Notes under the pieces: model-generated
What the model was told of the DNA's origin: nothing
Database searches by the model: none
What the model saw: the letters and a program-made list of their open reading frames with translations, nothing else
Position numbers and translations under genes: made by a program
In this document: one piece after another, positions 37,779 to 48,894 of the stretch
Layout of the letters: each line of letters opens with the position of its first letter
How positions within the stretch are numbered: the stretch's first letter is position 1
DNA from: Acanthaster planci
Lineage: Eukaryota; Echinodermata; Asteroidea; Valvatida; Acanthasteridae
Length of the DNA: 64,000 bases
Assembly (NCBI RefSeq): GCF_001949145.1
Contig: NW_019091587.1
Coordinates: 333,441-397,440, forward strand
Direction: 5' to 3'

Positions 37779-40700
37779 CTGATGCACAAACAACACATTG
37801 AAAAATGTCCAAAATACAGAAAATAAGTCCATTGAGACACAGGAAGAAAGTACTTAGATAATTTGGCAGTGACATGATTGGAATGAACACTATTTCAACA
37901 TCCAGTTAAGTGAGCAAACACCCAAGTCTTAAAAAACATCACGATGGATCACTCTGACAAGCTGACAAGTCACATTAGTTGAAAGTAGAAAACTTGGACA
38001 ATGATGATCGAGTGTGAGAACTAATGAAATAATCCTTTCCACAGTGTACAGGGCATAACAAAGGTGATGCACATGTTGGTGAAATGAATAACAGCAAAGC
38101 CATTCATGTGCCATCACTGACCCTAACCTCTGGGGAATCTCCCGATAACTTCAGAATTGAACAGAAACAATCCACAGCTGAGTGTACAACCTAGTACATG
38201 TAAATCTCAACAGCTAGGCATCTAGCCTTTCACTCAATATTCAAATCAACAGAGACAAATGGAATTTTCACATTTGTTTGACTTCACTACATTTTGCACC
38301 GTCAGAATTATGGGTGTTGGATCGTGCTGAAAATATGTCAAGTGGCATATCATATAGTCATCACTGAATATGGGCCAGTATTATTAGGTTTATGTCTTTA
38401 AGCAAGGTAATTTCCTCCAACTGCTAACCTCTGAGTATTCTGGAACCATTCGCCTTACCTCAGCCTCGCCTTCCGGAGCTGGGGCGCCCTCGCCTATCGG
38501 GCCAGCAGCATCCTCCTTGAGCTGTTCGTTGAGGAGGGCCTGCGCGGCTGCTGCCACCCTCTCGGCGTCTCGTTGGGATTCCTCCAATTTGAAGTACTCG
38601 GCAGCACGAGCTTTGACCACGTCCCGGATGATTGCTATGAAAAAATGACCCAAAGAGGCCCGATTTACACCTTCGCATGATCCAATCACACCTTAACGTG
38701 GTTAAGTTCATTAATAATCCATCCATAGTCCTTTTCTAAGACCCTTTCAGTAATATTGTGTAGGTTTCAGAATAAACCTTAGAAACGAGACATTGAAGCA
38801 TCCGCAGCATATTGAAATAATCTTCACCTACTGTAAGGAGTGACACAATTGAACCCCACTTTAACAAAATCAGTTATAAGTTGCCTGAGCTGCTTTTGAG
38901 TTACAGGCCTTTAAAAGAAACTAACGCAATGGACATCAATAGGAACTATCAAAAATTTTCAACCACATAATGCCAATTTTCGTCAGTTTTCCAAACATTT
39001 TGTAATACTTCAGAACAAAAAACAAAACAATTGCCAAATGGATGGCATTTTGACTCATTCTCTGGGATCTGCTCACAAATTTAGAGTACTTGATTTTGTA
39101 TACATCGTATGTCGACAGCATCAACTGGTACAGTCTTCTTGCATTGCATCATGAAGAGTCTTGGACTTACCGTCCATCATCGTCCGGCCCAGGACCGACT
39201 TGCCGATGCACTTCTCCACCTCCTCCATCAGCCAGGGCAGGAAACCTGTCTCCACATCCCGCTCCACTGGGTCATAGAAGTAGCCGTTGTCACTCAGCGT
39301 GCCGAAGACCGAGGGCACCAGGTCGGCCAGGTAGCTCTGGGCAAAGGCCCGGGCACCGATCTTCTCTGTCGTCTCCTTCTCCTTCTTGAGAACCTCACGC
39401 TGCTGTTTCATTCTCCGCTCCTGGGGGATTTTGCAAAAGGAAACAAAATGAGGTTATCGTTGCAAAGTGTTTGACAACAAAGCCTTTCCACCGTCTTGTA
39501 ATAGTGTTTAGCACTTATGCCACTGTTACAATCAAGTCCATACAAGACAGTTACAATTCATCCAATCTTGAGTCAAAACAAAAGTAATTCCAATGAATTG
39601 TGGCAAAATAAAACTATGTCTATGGAATGTCCAATACTCACAATAGATTAATTCTCACAAGACTCCATGATATTTCTGTGCTTTCCGTCATTTTTACAAT
39701 TTTCTGAATCTACAAACTAGTCTCAGGATGTTGAGCCTGTGCCAAACCCTCAAGTGGCTGTGATATGTGTCATAGTCTCAGACTTTTTAAAAGGTGACAA
39801 TGCAGTAAGAAACATAGCAGAATTTAACACGTGACCACCATGGGTCATCTGTTGTAAAGTCCAACTGAGAAAGTGGGTGTCATGTCTTGTCAATTGTTAG
39901 AAATTGATTTTCTTTGGCAAAACAATCCCGTGCCGAGGGCAAGTGCTATGTGGAATACCGCGAGCGAGTGGTAAAAAACCACTAGCCGAGTTGCCGGACA
40001 ACGCTCAACAGCGCTCCACCCTGAGGAAGACCCTTCCTCACCTTCTCCTCTCGGTGCCGTCTCTCCTGCTCTTCCAGCCGCTGTGTCTCCACCAGCTCAG
40101 CATTGCGCAGCTCCTCAAACACCCGCTGCTGGGCCTGCAGGCTGGCCAGCTCCTCTTCCTCCATCACCTCAAGCAGGGCCTGCTCTACCGTCTTGCCCAC
40201 CAGCACCTCCAAGATGGGCTTGACCTCAATGTCAAAGTCAAACAGCTGGTCGGGGGGAGGAAAATAGGGTGAGTGAGGGTGTCAAGACATAGCTGCTGGG
40301 AGGGTGGGATTAAAATGTTAGACTGGAAAGAGGTCAAAATGAGATCAAACTGCCAACTGGGATGCAAGCTTAGTAGGCAGATGCTGAGTCACAGTCACAA
40401 CATCCACATCGCATTCAAGTTTTGTTTTGGGTTCTTTTTTTTTCATCTTATTTTTAAAGAGGTGAAGAACAAACCCAGTAATTTCAGTCATTTCTTCAAA
40501 TACAGACATGGTGTGATTGAGAAGAGGAAGACAACATTTGTATCAGAAAACATGTAGCCAAATCATGAACTAGATCGTACGGTATTGGGAAAAAGTTTCA
40601 AATTTGGACATCACGTAACATTCTCTACACAAACGTTAAGAGACTTGTCTAAAATATCCTACGTGCTTTCTAACTAATGCCTCAATTTGGCCGAGCTGAA

Positions 40701-42453
40701 TTTGTCTTTTTAGGGTGTGTTATCACTTTCTGATGGCTGAAAGGTCACTCCAGGGAAGAATTAGCAATATCCATGTACGACATTCTTCGTAGTGCAGAAT
40801 CTACGGATTAAGATGAAAATGGGCCTGATATATCTCGAACCATCAACACTCACATCTCCCTCATAGATCTGTGTGGCCACGTCCATGCCAGTCTTAGCCG
40901 GCACAAACAGCGGCGTGGGGGGCCGGTCCAAGAAAGCATCTGTCTGGCACTCCACATCCGCCTCCTCCACCCGATCGCTCAGTTCCTCCAGGTACAGCTC
41001 TGTCTGGACATCGATATGCTTGCGTCCTTCCACGGGGTCTGGCGACCGGGGCCGGAGCTGGTCCTTGGCCCGCTTGGCAGCTATCTTACGCCGCCTGATC
41101 TCTTGCTGTCTCTGGACCTCAATTGGGTCTGGCTGAGCTGTCTGATAAAAAAACAAGGAATTGGAAAAAGGCACGATAGACCACGCATAAAACTTTTGTG
41201 CCAAAAGCATCAGAGCATCTAAGTGGAAGCTGTAAATTACTTATGATTCCTTTTGAAAGAAAAAAGTCAAATTAAGTATTCAATTTTACACCATCGAATA
41301 AAGATAATGTTGTGCTACTTATTGGGAGAAAATGGACCCAATGAAGTACACATTTAGCCCACTTTGAATCCAAAGTAAATTTCTACATTAACAAAAGCCT
41401 TTGAATCCCTGATTCATTGATGTGATATACAATGTACAATTTTTAAGGAATGGTGCAAGTTTGATGTATCGTTTTGGAGATCAATCTAAAATTTTTCATT
41501 TTAGTTTCTAATGACACAACCACTACAAAAGAACACCAGTAACATACTGCTGGGAGTGTGTGCTGTGCGTATGTGTTGCCACGAACAATCCGTCTGTCGT
41601 ACATGATGTTCCCATAGGGTACAGCAGTTCTGCAAGCGAAAAGAGTTATCAAAATTACATAATTACTCAGGGATCATTAACACCAATGAGGCGGCAGGGA
41701 CATCCAGGACTCTCGTCAAATGGGGGATAGCAACCACACCGCACCAATGAAAACAGCGACCATGGCAACGTATGTGAGCACCAGCCTGTCAGAGGATCGG
41801 GTTAAACAATCTTTTCTTTGATCGGTAGGAACTCGCACGCTCATTCAGTTGTTTTCATCGGCATGGTATGGTTGCTACCTGCCATTTTGCAAACGTCCTG
41901 GATGTCAGTGACGCCCTATACATTAAAAACATGGGAAATAACATTTCATGCAATAGGCCTAACTAATTCTGAATTATGCCTATGAGTATGACAAATGCAT
42001 TTTGTTGTGAGCGAACCATAGGCCTAATATAATTTATATAATATTATAAAAAAGCCAATAATGAGTTTTTTAAAAGAACTTAAAAGTCACAGTTCACGGT
42101 CAATAAAAATTCACAATTTAAGGCCTAGGCCCTAACCTGAATGAATTAGAAAAAACTGCAAGTCACAATTTTACGGAAAGTAAATGTTTGAAATAAAAAT
42201 CAAAACCATTGTCAATTGACATAATTGATAAATCACATTCAGATGAGCCAAAATTAGTGAAAATAAACACGGAAGTAATAAATTGAAAGTAGGCCTTATA
42301 AAGTTACTGAGATAAATAACAAAGGTAAAACCAAAATGTAGTCACTCACTGTTGATCTTGCATTGGATCTCTGTATTTCTTGCGCTGTGGCACGGCCCGC
42401 GGTTGACTAGCGAACGTGTACGTGCCACTTTTCTGAGGTAAAACTGTAGCCAT
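37671..42453 (-). CDS. RSPH3: Radial spoke head protein 3 homolog (whole gene, 7 coding exons)
   Basis: Seven exons (42453-42350, 41629-41548, 41141-40854, 40245-40042, 39420-39171, 38634-38459, 37778-37671) join in frame to 403 residues. RSPH3 is a structural protein of the radial spokes in motile 9+2 cilia and an A-kinase anchoring protein that binds RII-like dimerisation domains. Family marks are NIMYDRRIVRGNTYA (42-56), GRKHIDVQTELYLEEL (101-116), ECQTDAFLDRPPTPLF (126-141), the amphipathic stretch VGKTVEQALLEVMEEEEL (174-191), the charged coiled-coil EEQERRHREEK, and ARAFAQSYLADLVPSVFG in exon 5. The C-terminal tail is Glu/Gly-rich and poorly conserved. The protein is shorter than the long human isoform because it lacks a long N-terminal extension. 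The ATG at 42453 sits in AAAATGGCTAC, a good start context. Confidence 0.95.
38459..38634 (-). CDS. RSPH3: RSPH3 coding exon 6
   Basis: The exon is 176 bases long and codes residues 310-368. It begins AIIRDVVKARAAEYF after the acceptor TCATAG, then becomes Ala/Glu-rich. The donor is GAG followed by GTAAGG. Confidence 0.9.
39171..39420 (-). CDS. RSPH3: RSPH3 coding exon 5
   Basis: The exon is 250 bases long and codes residues 227-309 plus one base. It contains ARAFAQSYLADLVPSVFG and GYFYDPVERDVETGFLPWLM, both highly diagnostic of RSPH3. The donor is G followed by GTAAGT. Confidence 0.96.
40042..40245 (-). CDS. RSPH3: RSPH3 coding exon 4
   Basis: The exon is 204 bases long and codes residues 159-226. 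It begins LFDFDIEVKP after a CAG acceptor and contains the amphipathic helix with VEQALLEVMEEEEL plus the start of the Glu/Arg-rich coiled coil. Confidence 0.96.
40854..41141 (-). CDS. RSPH3: RSPH3 coding exon 3
   Basis: The exon is 288 bases long and codes residues 63-158, phase 0 at both ends. It holds the Arg/Lys-rich helix, VEGRKHIDVQTELYLEE and the ECQTDAFLDRPPTPLF segment. Confidence 0.96.
41548..41629 (-). CDS. RSPH3: RSPH3 coding exon 2
   Basis: The exon is 82 bases long, with acceptor TTGCAG and donor GTATGT. It codes NIMYDRRIVRGNTYA, one of the best conserved family segments, and leaves phase 0. Confidence 0.95.
41699..41906. mobile_element. Palindromic MITE-like element in RSPH3 intron 1
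   Basis: The left arm starts GACATCCAGGAC and includes ATAGCAACCA and ATGAAAAC. The right arm, read in reverse complement, starts GACATCCAGGAC and includes GTAGCAACCA and ATGAAAAC in the same order. The arms are about 60 bases and imperfect, with about 85 bases between them. No transposase frame is present. Confidence 0.7.
42350..42453 (-). CDS. RSPH3: RSPH3 coding exon 1
   Basis: The exon codes residues 1-34 plus two bases of Gln35. It starts MATVLPQKSGTYTFASQPRA and ends at the donor GTGAGT. The opening resembles the conserved short N-terminus of the family. Confidence 0.92.
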
Positions 42454-43118
42454 TTTGTGTCGTTTCAGCTAGGCAGCTCGACGAAAGTTAATTTTTTAAG
42501 ATCTCGATCTGTTTCCACAAACTAAACCGGAGTTACAATGAAAAAACAATTTCACAAATTCAGCAGATTTGGTGTTTATCTCGTGTGTGTTGGTTGCTCG
42601 TTCCGCTTCTCGTACTCCACTTGTCCGTCGATCATTCTGTAAATGGAGACCTTTCACACCAAAAATATTGGCGACCAGAAATACTCATTATTCATCCGCT
42701 AAGACGCAGTTTCAATATTTGTAAAACACAAATACTAACTAAGGAGTATGATAGCCAATATGTGAACAAACGCCAGTACATGGAAGAGAATTCGTCGCAG
42801 AGGTGAAAGAAAATACAGAAAAAAAATGTGACAGTTGGGACTTATTTTCTTAAATACTGTGGCGAACGGATACTACAAGAGTTGACATGCGCTGTAAATA
42901 ATGGTGTCATGACAACAAGCCCGTCAGAAACATGTCCTGTCCCTTAATGACCGATGGGGGCGCTATGTATGCAGGTCAGACGCACAGGGGTCATTTCCAC
43001 AAAGGTTGACGAACTATACACATGTGTACTGTACATATCCGGGATCGCGTAGTCAGACTGGGTTTCTGCATTCTGGTATAGCACTGGCACTGAGTTTGAG
43101 CATTAAGATTTCTTTGAA
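42454..43118. promoter_or_regulatory. Probable bidirectional promoter of RSPH3 and FDX1
   Basis: The two start codons are 665 bases apart on opposite strands, so both promoters must lie here unless upstream untranslated exons exist. No TATA box in the expected place is obvious. AAAATGGC, a YY1-like word, overlaps the RSPH3 start codon. A co-regulated pair is not implied by function: one gene is ciliary and the other mitochondrial. Confidence 0.6.
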
Positions 43119-43462
43119 ATGTCGTCAGTCATCCTAAGTGCTTTGTGCAGACCTGTTTCCACAGCCTTGTGCAGGTTTCCCTCCACAAATCGACTGCCAA
43201 AGTACAGACGGACTTTCGAAATTCTCTTTCGCCAGGTCATCAAGTCGGGTTCTTCGTCACCATGGTCACGGTTGAATGCGCAGACTTATACCTCCACCTG
43301 CATCTCAAAGTCTAGGACTTCGTTTCCCGGCTTTTCTGTTTGTAATCGTGTCAGCAGTCTGGGAGACAGCAGTTTACATACAGTACCTCCCAAGCACCCC
43401 ACAATATGTAACGAAAGACTCATTTCAATGAGCGCACGACACCTTGCGAAAAAGGGAGAATT
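43119..43462 (+). CDS. FDX1: FDX1 coding exon 1 (presequence)
   Basis: The exon codes residues 1-114 plus two bases of Leu115, ending at the donor GTAAGT. It is almost entirely targeting sequence: [20 protein letters not shown], then many Arg, Ser and Thr, ending [10 protein letters not shown] just before the ferredoxin fold. Its length, rather than its content, is unusual. Confidence 0.88.
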
Positions 43463-45914
43463 GTAAGTGCATCTACAAACTTTGCAACATTCATGACAGT
43501 AGCCAAGTGTATGTACATTCCTTCCTCCATGGCACAATACAGCTAGTAATCATAATAATTTCATGGTTTAGTCTGCATGTAATACTTAACAATTCTTACA
43601 GTGTGGCTGTGGTTGAATCAACCATCATCTGATCATTGTTACACCCCGACTATAGCATAAGCCCCAACTAAAGTTGGGACAACAGTCCCAACTGTAGTGC
43701 TGCAGTTGGGCTGGGCCAACTATTGTTGACTAATTTCTGTGGAATATGTCTCAACATTATCCAAGTCAATGTGTCTCACACTTGACACAATGTGGCACTT
43801 CGTCTGTTTACCCAGCCCTATGACCAATGACATGACATTTGTAAACAATATGACTTTGGCACATGCTGGGCACATCATGCACACAGGACCTCTCTGCTGT
43901 AGTTGGGCCGGCCCAACTGCAGCACTCTAGTTGGGACGGACCCAACTATAGTTGGGACTGATGCTATGGTTGGGGTGTAACAATATCAAAATGACAGCTT
44001 GATTATGTGATTGACAGTTCCTGGATCTTTAACCCAGCAACTATACATCATTGTATTCAAAATTTAACAGTTCCAATATCTGTTCACCCCATGCACAAAC
44101 CCTATTAGACTGGTCTGGAAAGTTCTGAAAAAAATGTGAAGTGTTTTCTAAGTAACTGTTTCAATATTTTCACTGCTAAATTTGACTTGTTAGTACATAT
44201 TATCACTTCCTGATTGCTATTATAATAAACTACTTCAGGGAAAAATTAGTGATGTCCCAGTACGGAACTCTTCCTGACAGATTTTTCACAGCAGCATGTG
44301 CACTTGTATTAGACCGTAACTGACGAAAAAGGTGAATTCGTAATCTTGTCCACTTTTTGTACCCTTGCAGGGTCACCATCCACTTCATCAACAGAGATGG
44401 GGAGAAGATTACCGTGAAAGGCAGAACCGGTCAGAATATACTGGACGTTGTGGTGGACAATGACCTGGACATTGACGGATATGGTAATGACCAGAGTAAC
44501 CCAGGAGTGAGCAATTTAAAGCTAGAAATGTTTTGAAAGCTTTTGCTGGTATCCGAAGATAACAACCCTAACCAAATGTACTCGGTTGAACCTTAAATCT
44601 CCTGGACTTTTTGTAAGGAGGCTTTCTGAGCCCTCTGAGATCCACCACAGTGTAGAAAACCATTGGCACAGCCTTTCCACTTTGTTATAATTAGCCATGG
44701 TGGTATTCCAACAGCAGATGCCCAGTACGAGACTATTCAGGAACAGCTACACGCGTGCCCAATAGCAGCGCTGGACGGTGCAACCAAAACAGCGCGCCCA
44801 ATAGCAGCACTGTATGGTGCGACCAAAACAGTCGCATTCGCGCCTAAAAAATGACGGTATGCGACCAAATGTTTAATAGGTGGTTACAAGCGGGTTCTTG
44901 CGCATGTTCATTTGCTTTTGTTCCCAATCCATTAAGAATCAGCTAAAATTTGGAACTGAATTTTGCATGGCTTGGTATAAAAGTAACAGTGGGAACAGTG
45001 TTGGCTGTTGGGCAGAGGATGTCTGGACCAACATTGCTGATGTATGTCCACAGTTTGTTCGTAGAGATGGAAAACTGCCAGAAGTCACTATATTGATATC
45101 CAATGGTAAGACCAAGTGGGATGCTTTTGTCAGGTAGAGGATATATTGTTAGGGATGCAAGTCTCAAACCAGGTAAACTTTGGTCGAGGTTAGGCATGTT
45201 CTTCCAAATAATCTTTGGCTTTGTCTGAAAGTCCAAACTGGGGCCGGAAATTACATGGGCCTATGGAAGCCAGCCACTGACTTACGGCTGCGGCTACCAC
45301 TGTTTGAAAATGTGTATTAATCCGAGCCGTAGCTATTGGATTTAGCCATTGGAAGCTTATGAAGGGAAAGCCGTTATGACTGTGAAAAAAAAAATTTTAA
45401 CCTGCAACAGGTGCGTGTGAAGGGACCCTTTCCTGCTCAACATGCCACCTGATCTTCGCTGACGATCTCTTCCAGCATTTGCCAAAGCCGTCGGATGAGG
45501 AACTTGACATGTTGGATCTGGCGTACGGGCAGACCGATACGTAAGTAATCACACAGCTTTTAGGATGAGCTCTGAATGGACTTGAAATTAATACCTAACA
45601 GAGAAAGACCTTTTTTCCAAAGAAGTTTCAGATGGAGCAAAGTTTAGAAGTATGTTTACCTGAATTAATATAGTCTTATTTTGCAGTCCTGAAGAACATT
45701 TTGTTTTCTCCAGCCCCCAAACTCTGCAGTGTTTGCCTCATGTTGATGGAATTTATTTGGATAAGGCCTGAGAGTTAGACTTTTCCTTTGACCTTTGCAG
45801 TGACCTTTGCATACACACAGGTCCCGCCTTGGCTGCCAAGTCATCCTGACCAAGGAGATGGACGGGATGACTGTTGTCGTTCCAGAAGGGGTAGCAGACG
45901 CCAGGGATGTTTGA
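43119..45914 (+). CDS. FDX1: Adrenodoxin, mitochondrial [2Fe-2S] ferredoxin (whole gene, 4 coding exons)
   Basis: Exons 43119-43462, 44371-44483, 45411-45540 and 45821-45914 join in frame to 226 residues. The protein carries electrons from ferredoxin reductase in the mitochondrial matrix to cytochrome P450 and, in current work on animals, to lipoylation. The ligands C155, C161, C164 and C201 have the spacing of human adrenodoxin C46, C52, C55 and C92. [16 protein letters not shown] and [11 protein letters not shown] favour FDX1 over FDX2. D185 and D188 correspond to human D76 and D79, the residues used for partner binding. The mature part is about 115 residues. The presequence of about 110 residues is Ser/Arg-rich and nearly free of acidic residues at its start, as expected for mitochondrial import, but it is longer than in humans. 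ATG 43119 is the first ATG of the open frame. Confidence 0.95.
43463..44370 (+). other. FDX1 intron 1
   Basis: The intron is about 0.9 kb, GTAAGT to CTTGCAG. Its main content is a 350-base foldback element at 43635-43984. Confidence 0.9.
43635..43984. mobile_element. Foldback MITE with GTTGGG/CCCAAC arms
   Basis: The left end reads ATTGTTACACCCCGACTATA and the right end is the inverse, ending GGTTGGGGTGTAACAAT. Both arms contain repeated CCCAACT and AGTTGGG words and can fold back on themselves, each for about 80 bases. The flanks on both sides read ATC (43632-43634 and 43985-43987), a possible 3-base target-site duplication. The middle has no transposase. Confidence 0.8.
44371..44483 (+). 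CDS. FDX1: FDX1 coding exon 2
   Basis: The exon is 113 bases long and codes [20 protein letters not shown] and on to DLDIDGY, residues 116-152 with split codons at both ends. This is the first half of the beta-grasp ferredoxin fold. Confidence 0.96.
44484..45410 (+). other. FDX1 intron 2
   Basis: The intron is about 0.93 kb, GTAATG to CAACAG. It contains a two-copy 39-base direct repeat at 44757-44832 and a probable truncated copy of the short palindromic element near 45243-45275. Confidence 0.85.
44757..44832. repeat. 39-base tandem duplication
   Basis: GCCCAATAGCAGC followed by a GGTGC and ACCAAAACAG segment occurs twice, starting at 44757 and 44796, with a few mismatches. Such a pair is probably a local slippage duplication. 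Confidence 0.75.
45411..45540 (+). CDS. FDX1: FDX1 coding exon 3 (three cluster cysteines)
   Basis: The exon is 130 bases long and codes from the split Gly153 to Asp195. It holds C155, C161 and C164 plus the acidic recognition helix with D185 and D188. The acceptor is CCTGCAACAG and the donor GTAAGT. Confidence 0.96.
45821..45914 (+). CDS. FDX1: FDX1 coding exon 4 (stop)
   Basis: The exon is 94 bases long. After ACACACAG the frame reads [15 protein letters not shown] with the fourth cluster ligand C201, then [11 protein letters not shown] and TGA at 45912-45914. An upstream CAG at 45798-45800 would break the frame and is not used. The C-terminus is a few residues shorter than in humans. Confidence 0.95.
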
Positions 45915-48890
45915 AGCCGGCTAGGTGGACCATTGTGCCAAACTCTAGGGGGCTCTGTGACGATTACAATCATCTCATAACAGATGCATTGTTTTGTACG
46001 CTTCCTCCAGTAACTCATTTCTTTGCCCCCTCGGAATCTTACCTGTGCAAGCTCTGCAGCCACTTCGGAGATACTTTATGAGTTCAAGGAGACACAGTTG
46101 TTATAATGGTGATGGCGTGGGCACAATGTCTTGGAAGACTGCATAACAGATTTATATGCTAAGCAAAAATAGGCTGGAAACCAGTCACAAAGATAATGAA
46201 ATGTGTGGCATTTTAGCAGGCAACCTACTTTTGTTAAGCAGATTATTTTCCATGTTGAGCAGATTCTGGAAAAAAAAAATTTCCATAGTGTCAGCAGAAT
46301 CTCTCTCAAAAAGATCAGTTTTAATTCCAAGTGTGATTATCTTCACATAAGTATGTATTCAGGATGCTGTAAGAGGAATGATTTCAGAGAATTAGATTAG
46401 CGGGATATATATTTTTGTTTTTGGAAAGTTGTGATTTTTAAAAATTCACCATCTTTGGCTTTTAATCATATACAGTGTAATGAGTTTCTACTTGCTCACA
46501 TGGACCCTATGTTTCAACAATTTATTATAGAGTCTTGTTTAATGTAATGTTACTTGACTTCTTCTCTCAAGGGGAAATGTAAAATAATAGCATTTTTGGT
46601 GTTCTTTTCTATTAGGGTATGTAGTAGTACAAGATATATTTTGGGTGGAATAAATGACGATAGCAAATTTTAGTAAAGAATCTGAAATGTTCTCAGAAGT
46701 GCTTTTAGTTCACAGAAACCCTAAAGGTGATTTGTACTGGCCTGACTATAACACGGGTCTGAGGGGTTAGTTAAGTAATGGGGCCACATGCATACCCCCC
46801 CCCAAACTACTAATTTGCTGGAGAAAAAACCTCAAAACAAACCCTTTCTGCTGACTGCTGTTAAGTGCTGATGGGTGCTTTAACCTCCCCCCAGAAATAA
46901 CCTCCGCAAAGAAATGCTTACCCGTGCACAGATCCATACCCAGCCAAGATTCGATAGAAGCAAACAGGATCTAACATGAATTACATGTGAGTTGGGAGGA
47001 TTGCATTCGTTTTGTGCGTGCGTTCGTACCGGAAGTGACAGGATGTAGGTGTACATTTCTGTGAGGAGAGTACATGTATTCCAAACTTTTCTGTTGTACA
47101 CTTCAGAGCCAATATTTGCATAACTGCATCAAAGACATGATTGAGGAGGTTTTAATTCCCCCCCCAAAAAAAAGGGAGAGAAAAGTCTTAGGGCTTGACA
47201 TCTGTGAGAACAGTTGATTACTGCAAGTAAAATGTTCCTTTTCCTGAAATTCCTCATAGCAATCATTGATTATTGTCTTTATCTCGGATTAGCATTCTAG
47301 CGACTTTTTTAATTTTCCGAAACTGGGTTAAAATAATATTCAAGGCAAAAGGCACCTACCCCTTTGAGGATGACTGCAGTTTTTAAAGCTGAAAAAGGGG
47401 CCAAAGGAAACTTACTGTACATCGAGGTAAAGTCTGGCTTCAGTTTAGAGTATGTAGTTTAACACATTTTGCGTGGAAATGGAGTTGCTTCCTTTGCATG
47501 GTTTGAAGAGTTATTGCTGAAGGCTAATTCTGTCGTTCTATTGTAAACGGCCAGCCATAGGAATTAGGAGACGTACCCTTGGGAAAACTTTAGAAGCGGT
47601 CACCCCCACCCCCAAGGCACCTCAACAGAGAGCCTCTAAATTATACTTGTACTCAACTAAAATGTAACTCACGGTCTATTCAAAATTGTTTTAGGGACTT
47701 ACTGAAGAATTTCATTTCATTAATTTTTTGCAGGAAATAAAAAGATTACAATGAATGCTCATTGATGAGGAGACATAAATGATTGAGGACACGAACTTGA
47801 AAGGATAGGGCAGTTACACAATCTCGTGCCCTTGCAGGCTTGCTAAAGAATTGCCGAATGGGTGTACTATTACCGCTCTAGTTCAGATACTTTCAGTCGT
47901 TTCTAAAAACATTTATTAGTACCAAGTTGTTATCAGAGAGGAAAACACCTAGCCACTCCTCTGTTACCGTCTTATATTTTAATCTAATTTTTTCTTGAGC
48001 TTTTCTGTTTACCCGAAAAATGTAGTATTAGGCTCAGATCTATTAATTAAAAACAAAGAAATAGAAAAGAATAATAAAACTAGCACAATGAAGCACGAGA
48101 CTGGGGGAAAATCGATTTATTGAGCAGGTTAACTAACAGAACTTTGATTATGATGCAAAATACCATCTTTTGATTTACTGCTAGGGACTATCTTCACGTG
48201 CTGACACTGGCACAATGCATGCATGGTGGCCTTGCCTGTTCATAGTTACTTAGTTAATTTCAACAGAGGGCGCTGTAAAACAATTACGGACAGAGCTAGC
48301 TACCGCCTTAGCAAGGGTTGACAGTGGCCGCACTGCGCGGCTAGCCGCTTAGTGCCAACCACGGAGAAAAATGTTGTAGTTATCCAGTAATTTCATGTTT
48401 AATTAAGCTGTTCGAGGGCATGTAAAGAGTGCGTGCTATTCATTTCATTCGAAAAACCTAATCACCTAAACATACTAATTTTAATTGCATCATAGGGCAA
48501 GGACTTGCTCGGCCCTTGGAGCCTCCTTCATTGGAGAATGGAGGTAGAATCCATGATTGGAGGTAGGACTTCTGGGTAAACCATGGCCTTAATTCAGTTA
48601 AAATTTATTTCATGGCAGTTTGAACCCACTGCATTATTATTCAACGTAAAAGATAACATGTTTCCCATTCATCTAAAACAACATATTTATTTGAATTTTT
48701 TTACTGTCTGTGCATGCGGCCGCGAGCGCTACGTGCACTGCCATGCCGACCGCTCACGTTAACTGGTGTCATGATGATGCATTTTTTAAAATATCAAGAA
48801 CCGGGTACCAGGCATTTTCTGAGAGGGGGTCTGGTAATTGGATTCATGGGGTCCCGGCTATTGCTGCCTGTACCCAATGTACGTTGATTG
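45915..48890. other. FDX1 3' flank and intergenic DNA
   Basis: The first part is probably FDX1 3' untranslated sequence; AATAAA lies at 46649-46654. The rest is AT-rich with scattered homopolymers. No gene is recognised. Confidence 0.65.
46649..46654 (+). terminator. Candidate FDX1 polyadenylation signal
   Basis: AATAAA on the plus strand lies about 735 bases after the FDX1 stop. Its use is not proven. Confidence 0.4.
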
Positions 48891-48894
48891 ACAA

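Larger units (their letters stand above)
37779..42349 (-). other. RSPH3 introns 1-6
   Basis: The six introns run 42349-41630, 41547-41142, 40853-40246, 40041-39421, 39170-38635 and 38458-37779; all are GT-AG and about 0.4-0.7 kb. Intron 1 carries a palindromic element at about 41699-41906. Nothing else beyond short AT-rich tracts is seen in the others. Confidence 0.85.

Noticed and set aside
41755-41775. A full RFX X-box in RSPH3 intron 1
   Set aside because: GTTGCCATGGTCGC matches only one half-site well, and it lies within a palindromic mobile element, so I did not list it as a regulatory site.
45798-45820. An earlier acceptor (TTTGCAG at 45800) for FDX1 exon 4
   Set aside because: Using it would add 20 bases and break the frame before SRLGCQ; the acceptor at 45820 keeps the frame.
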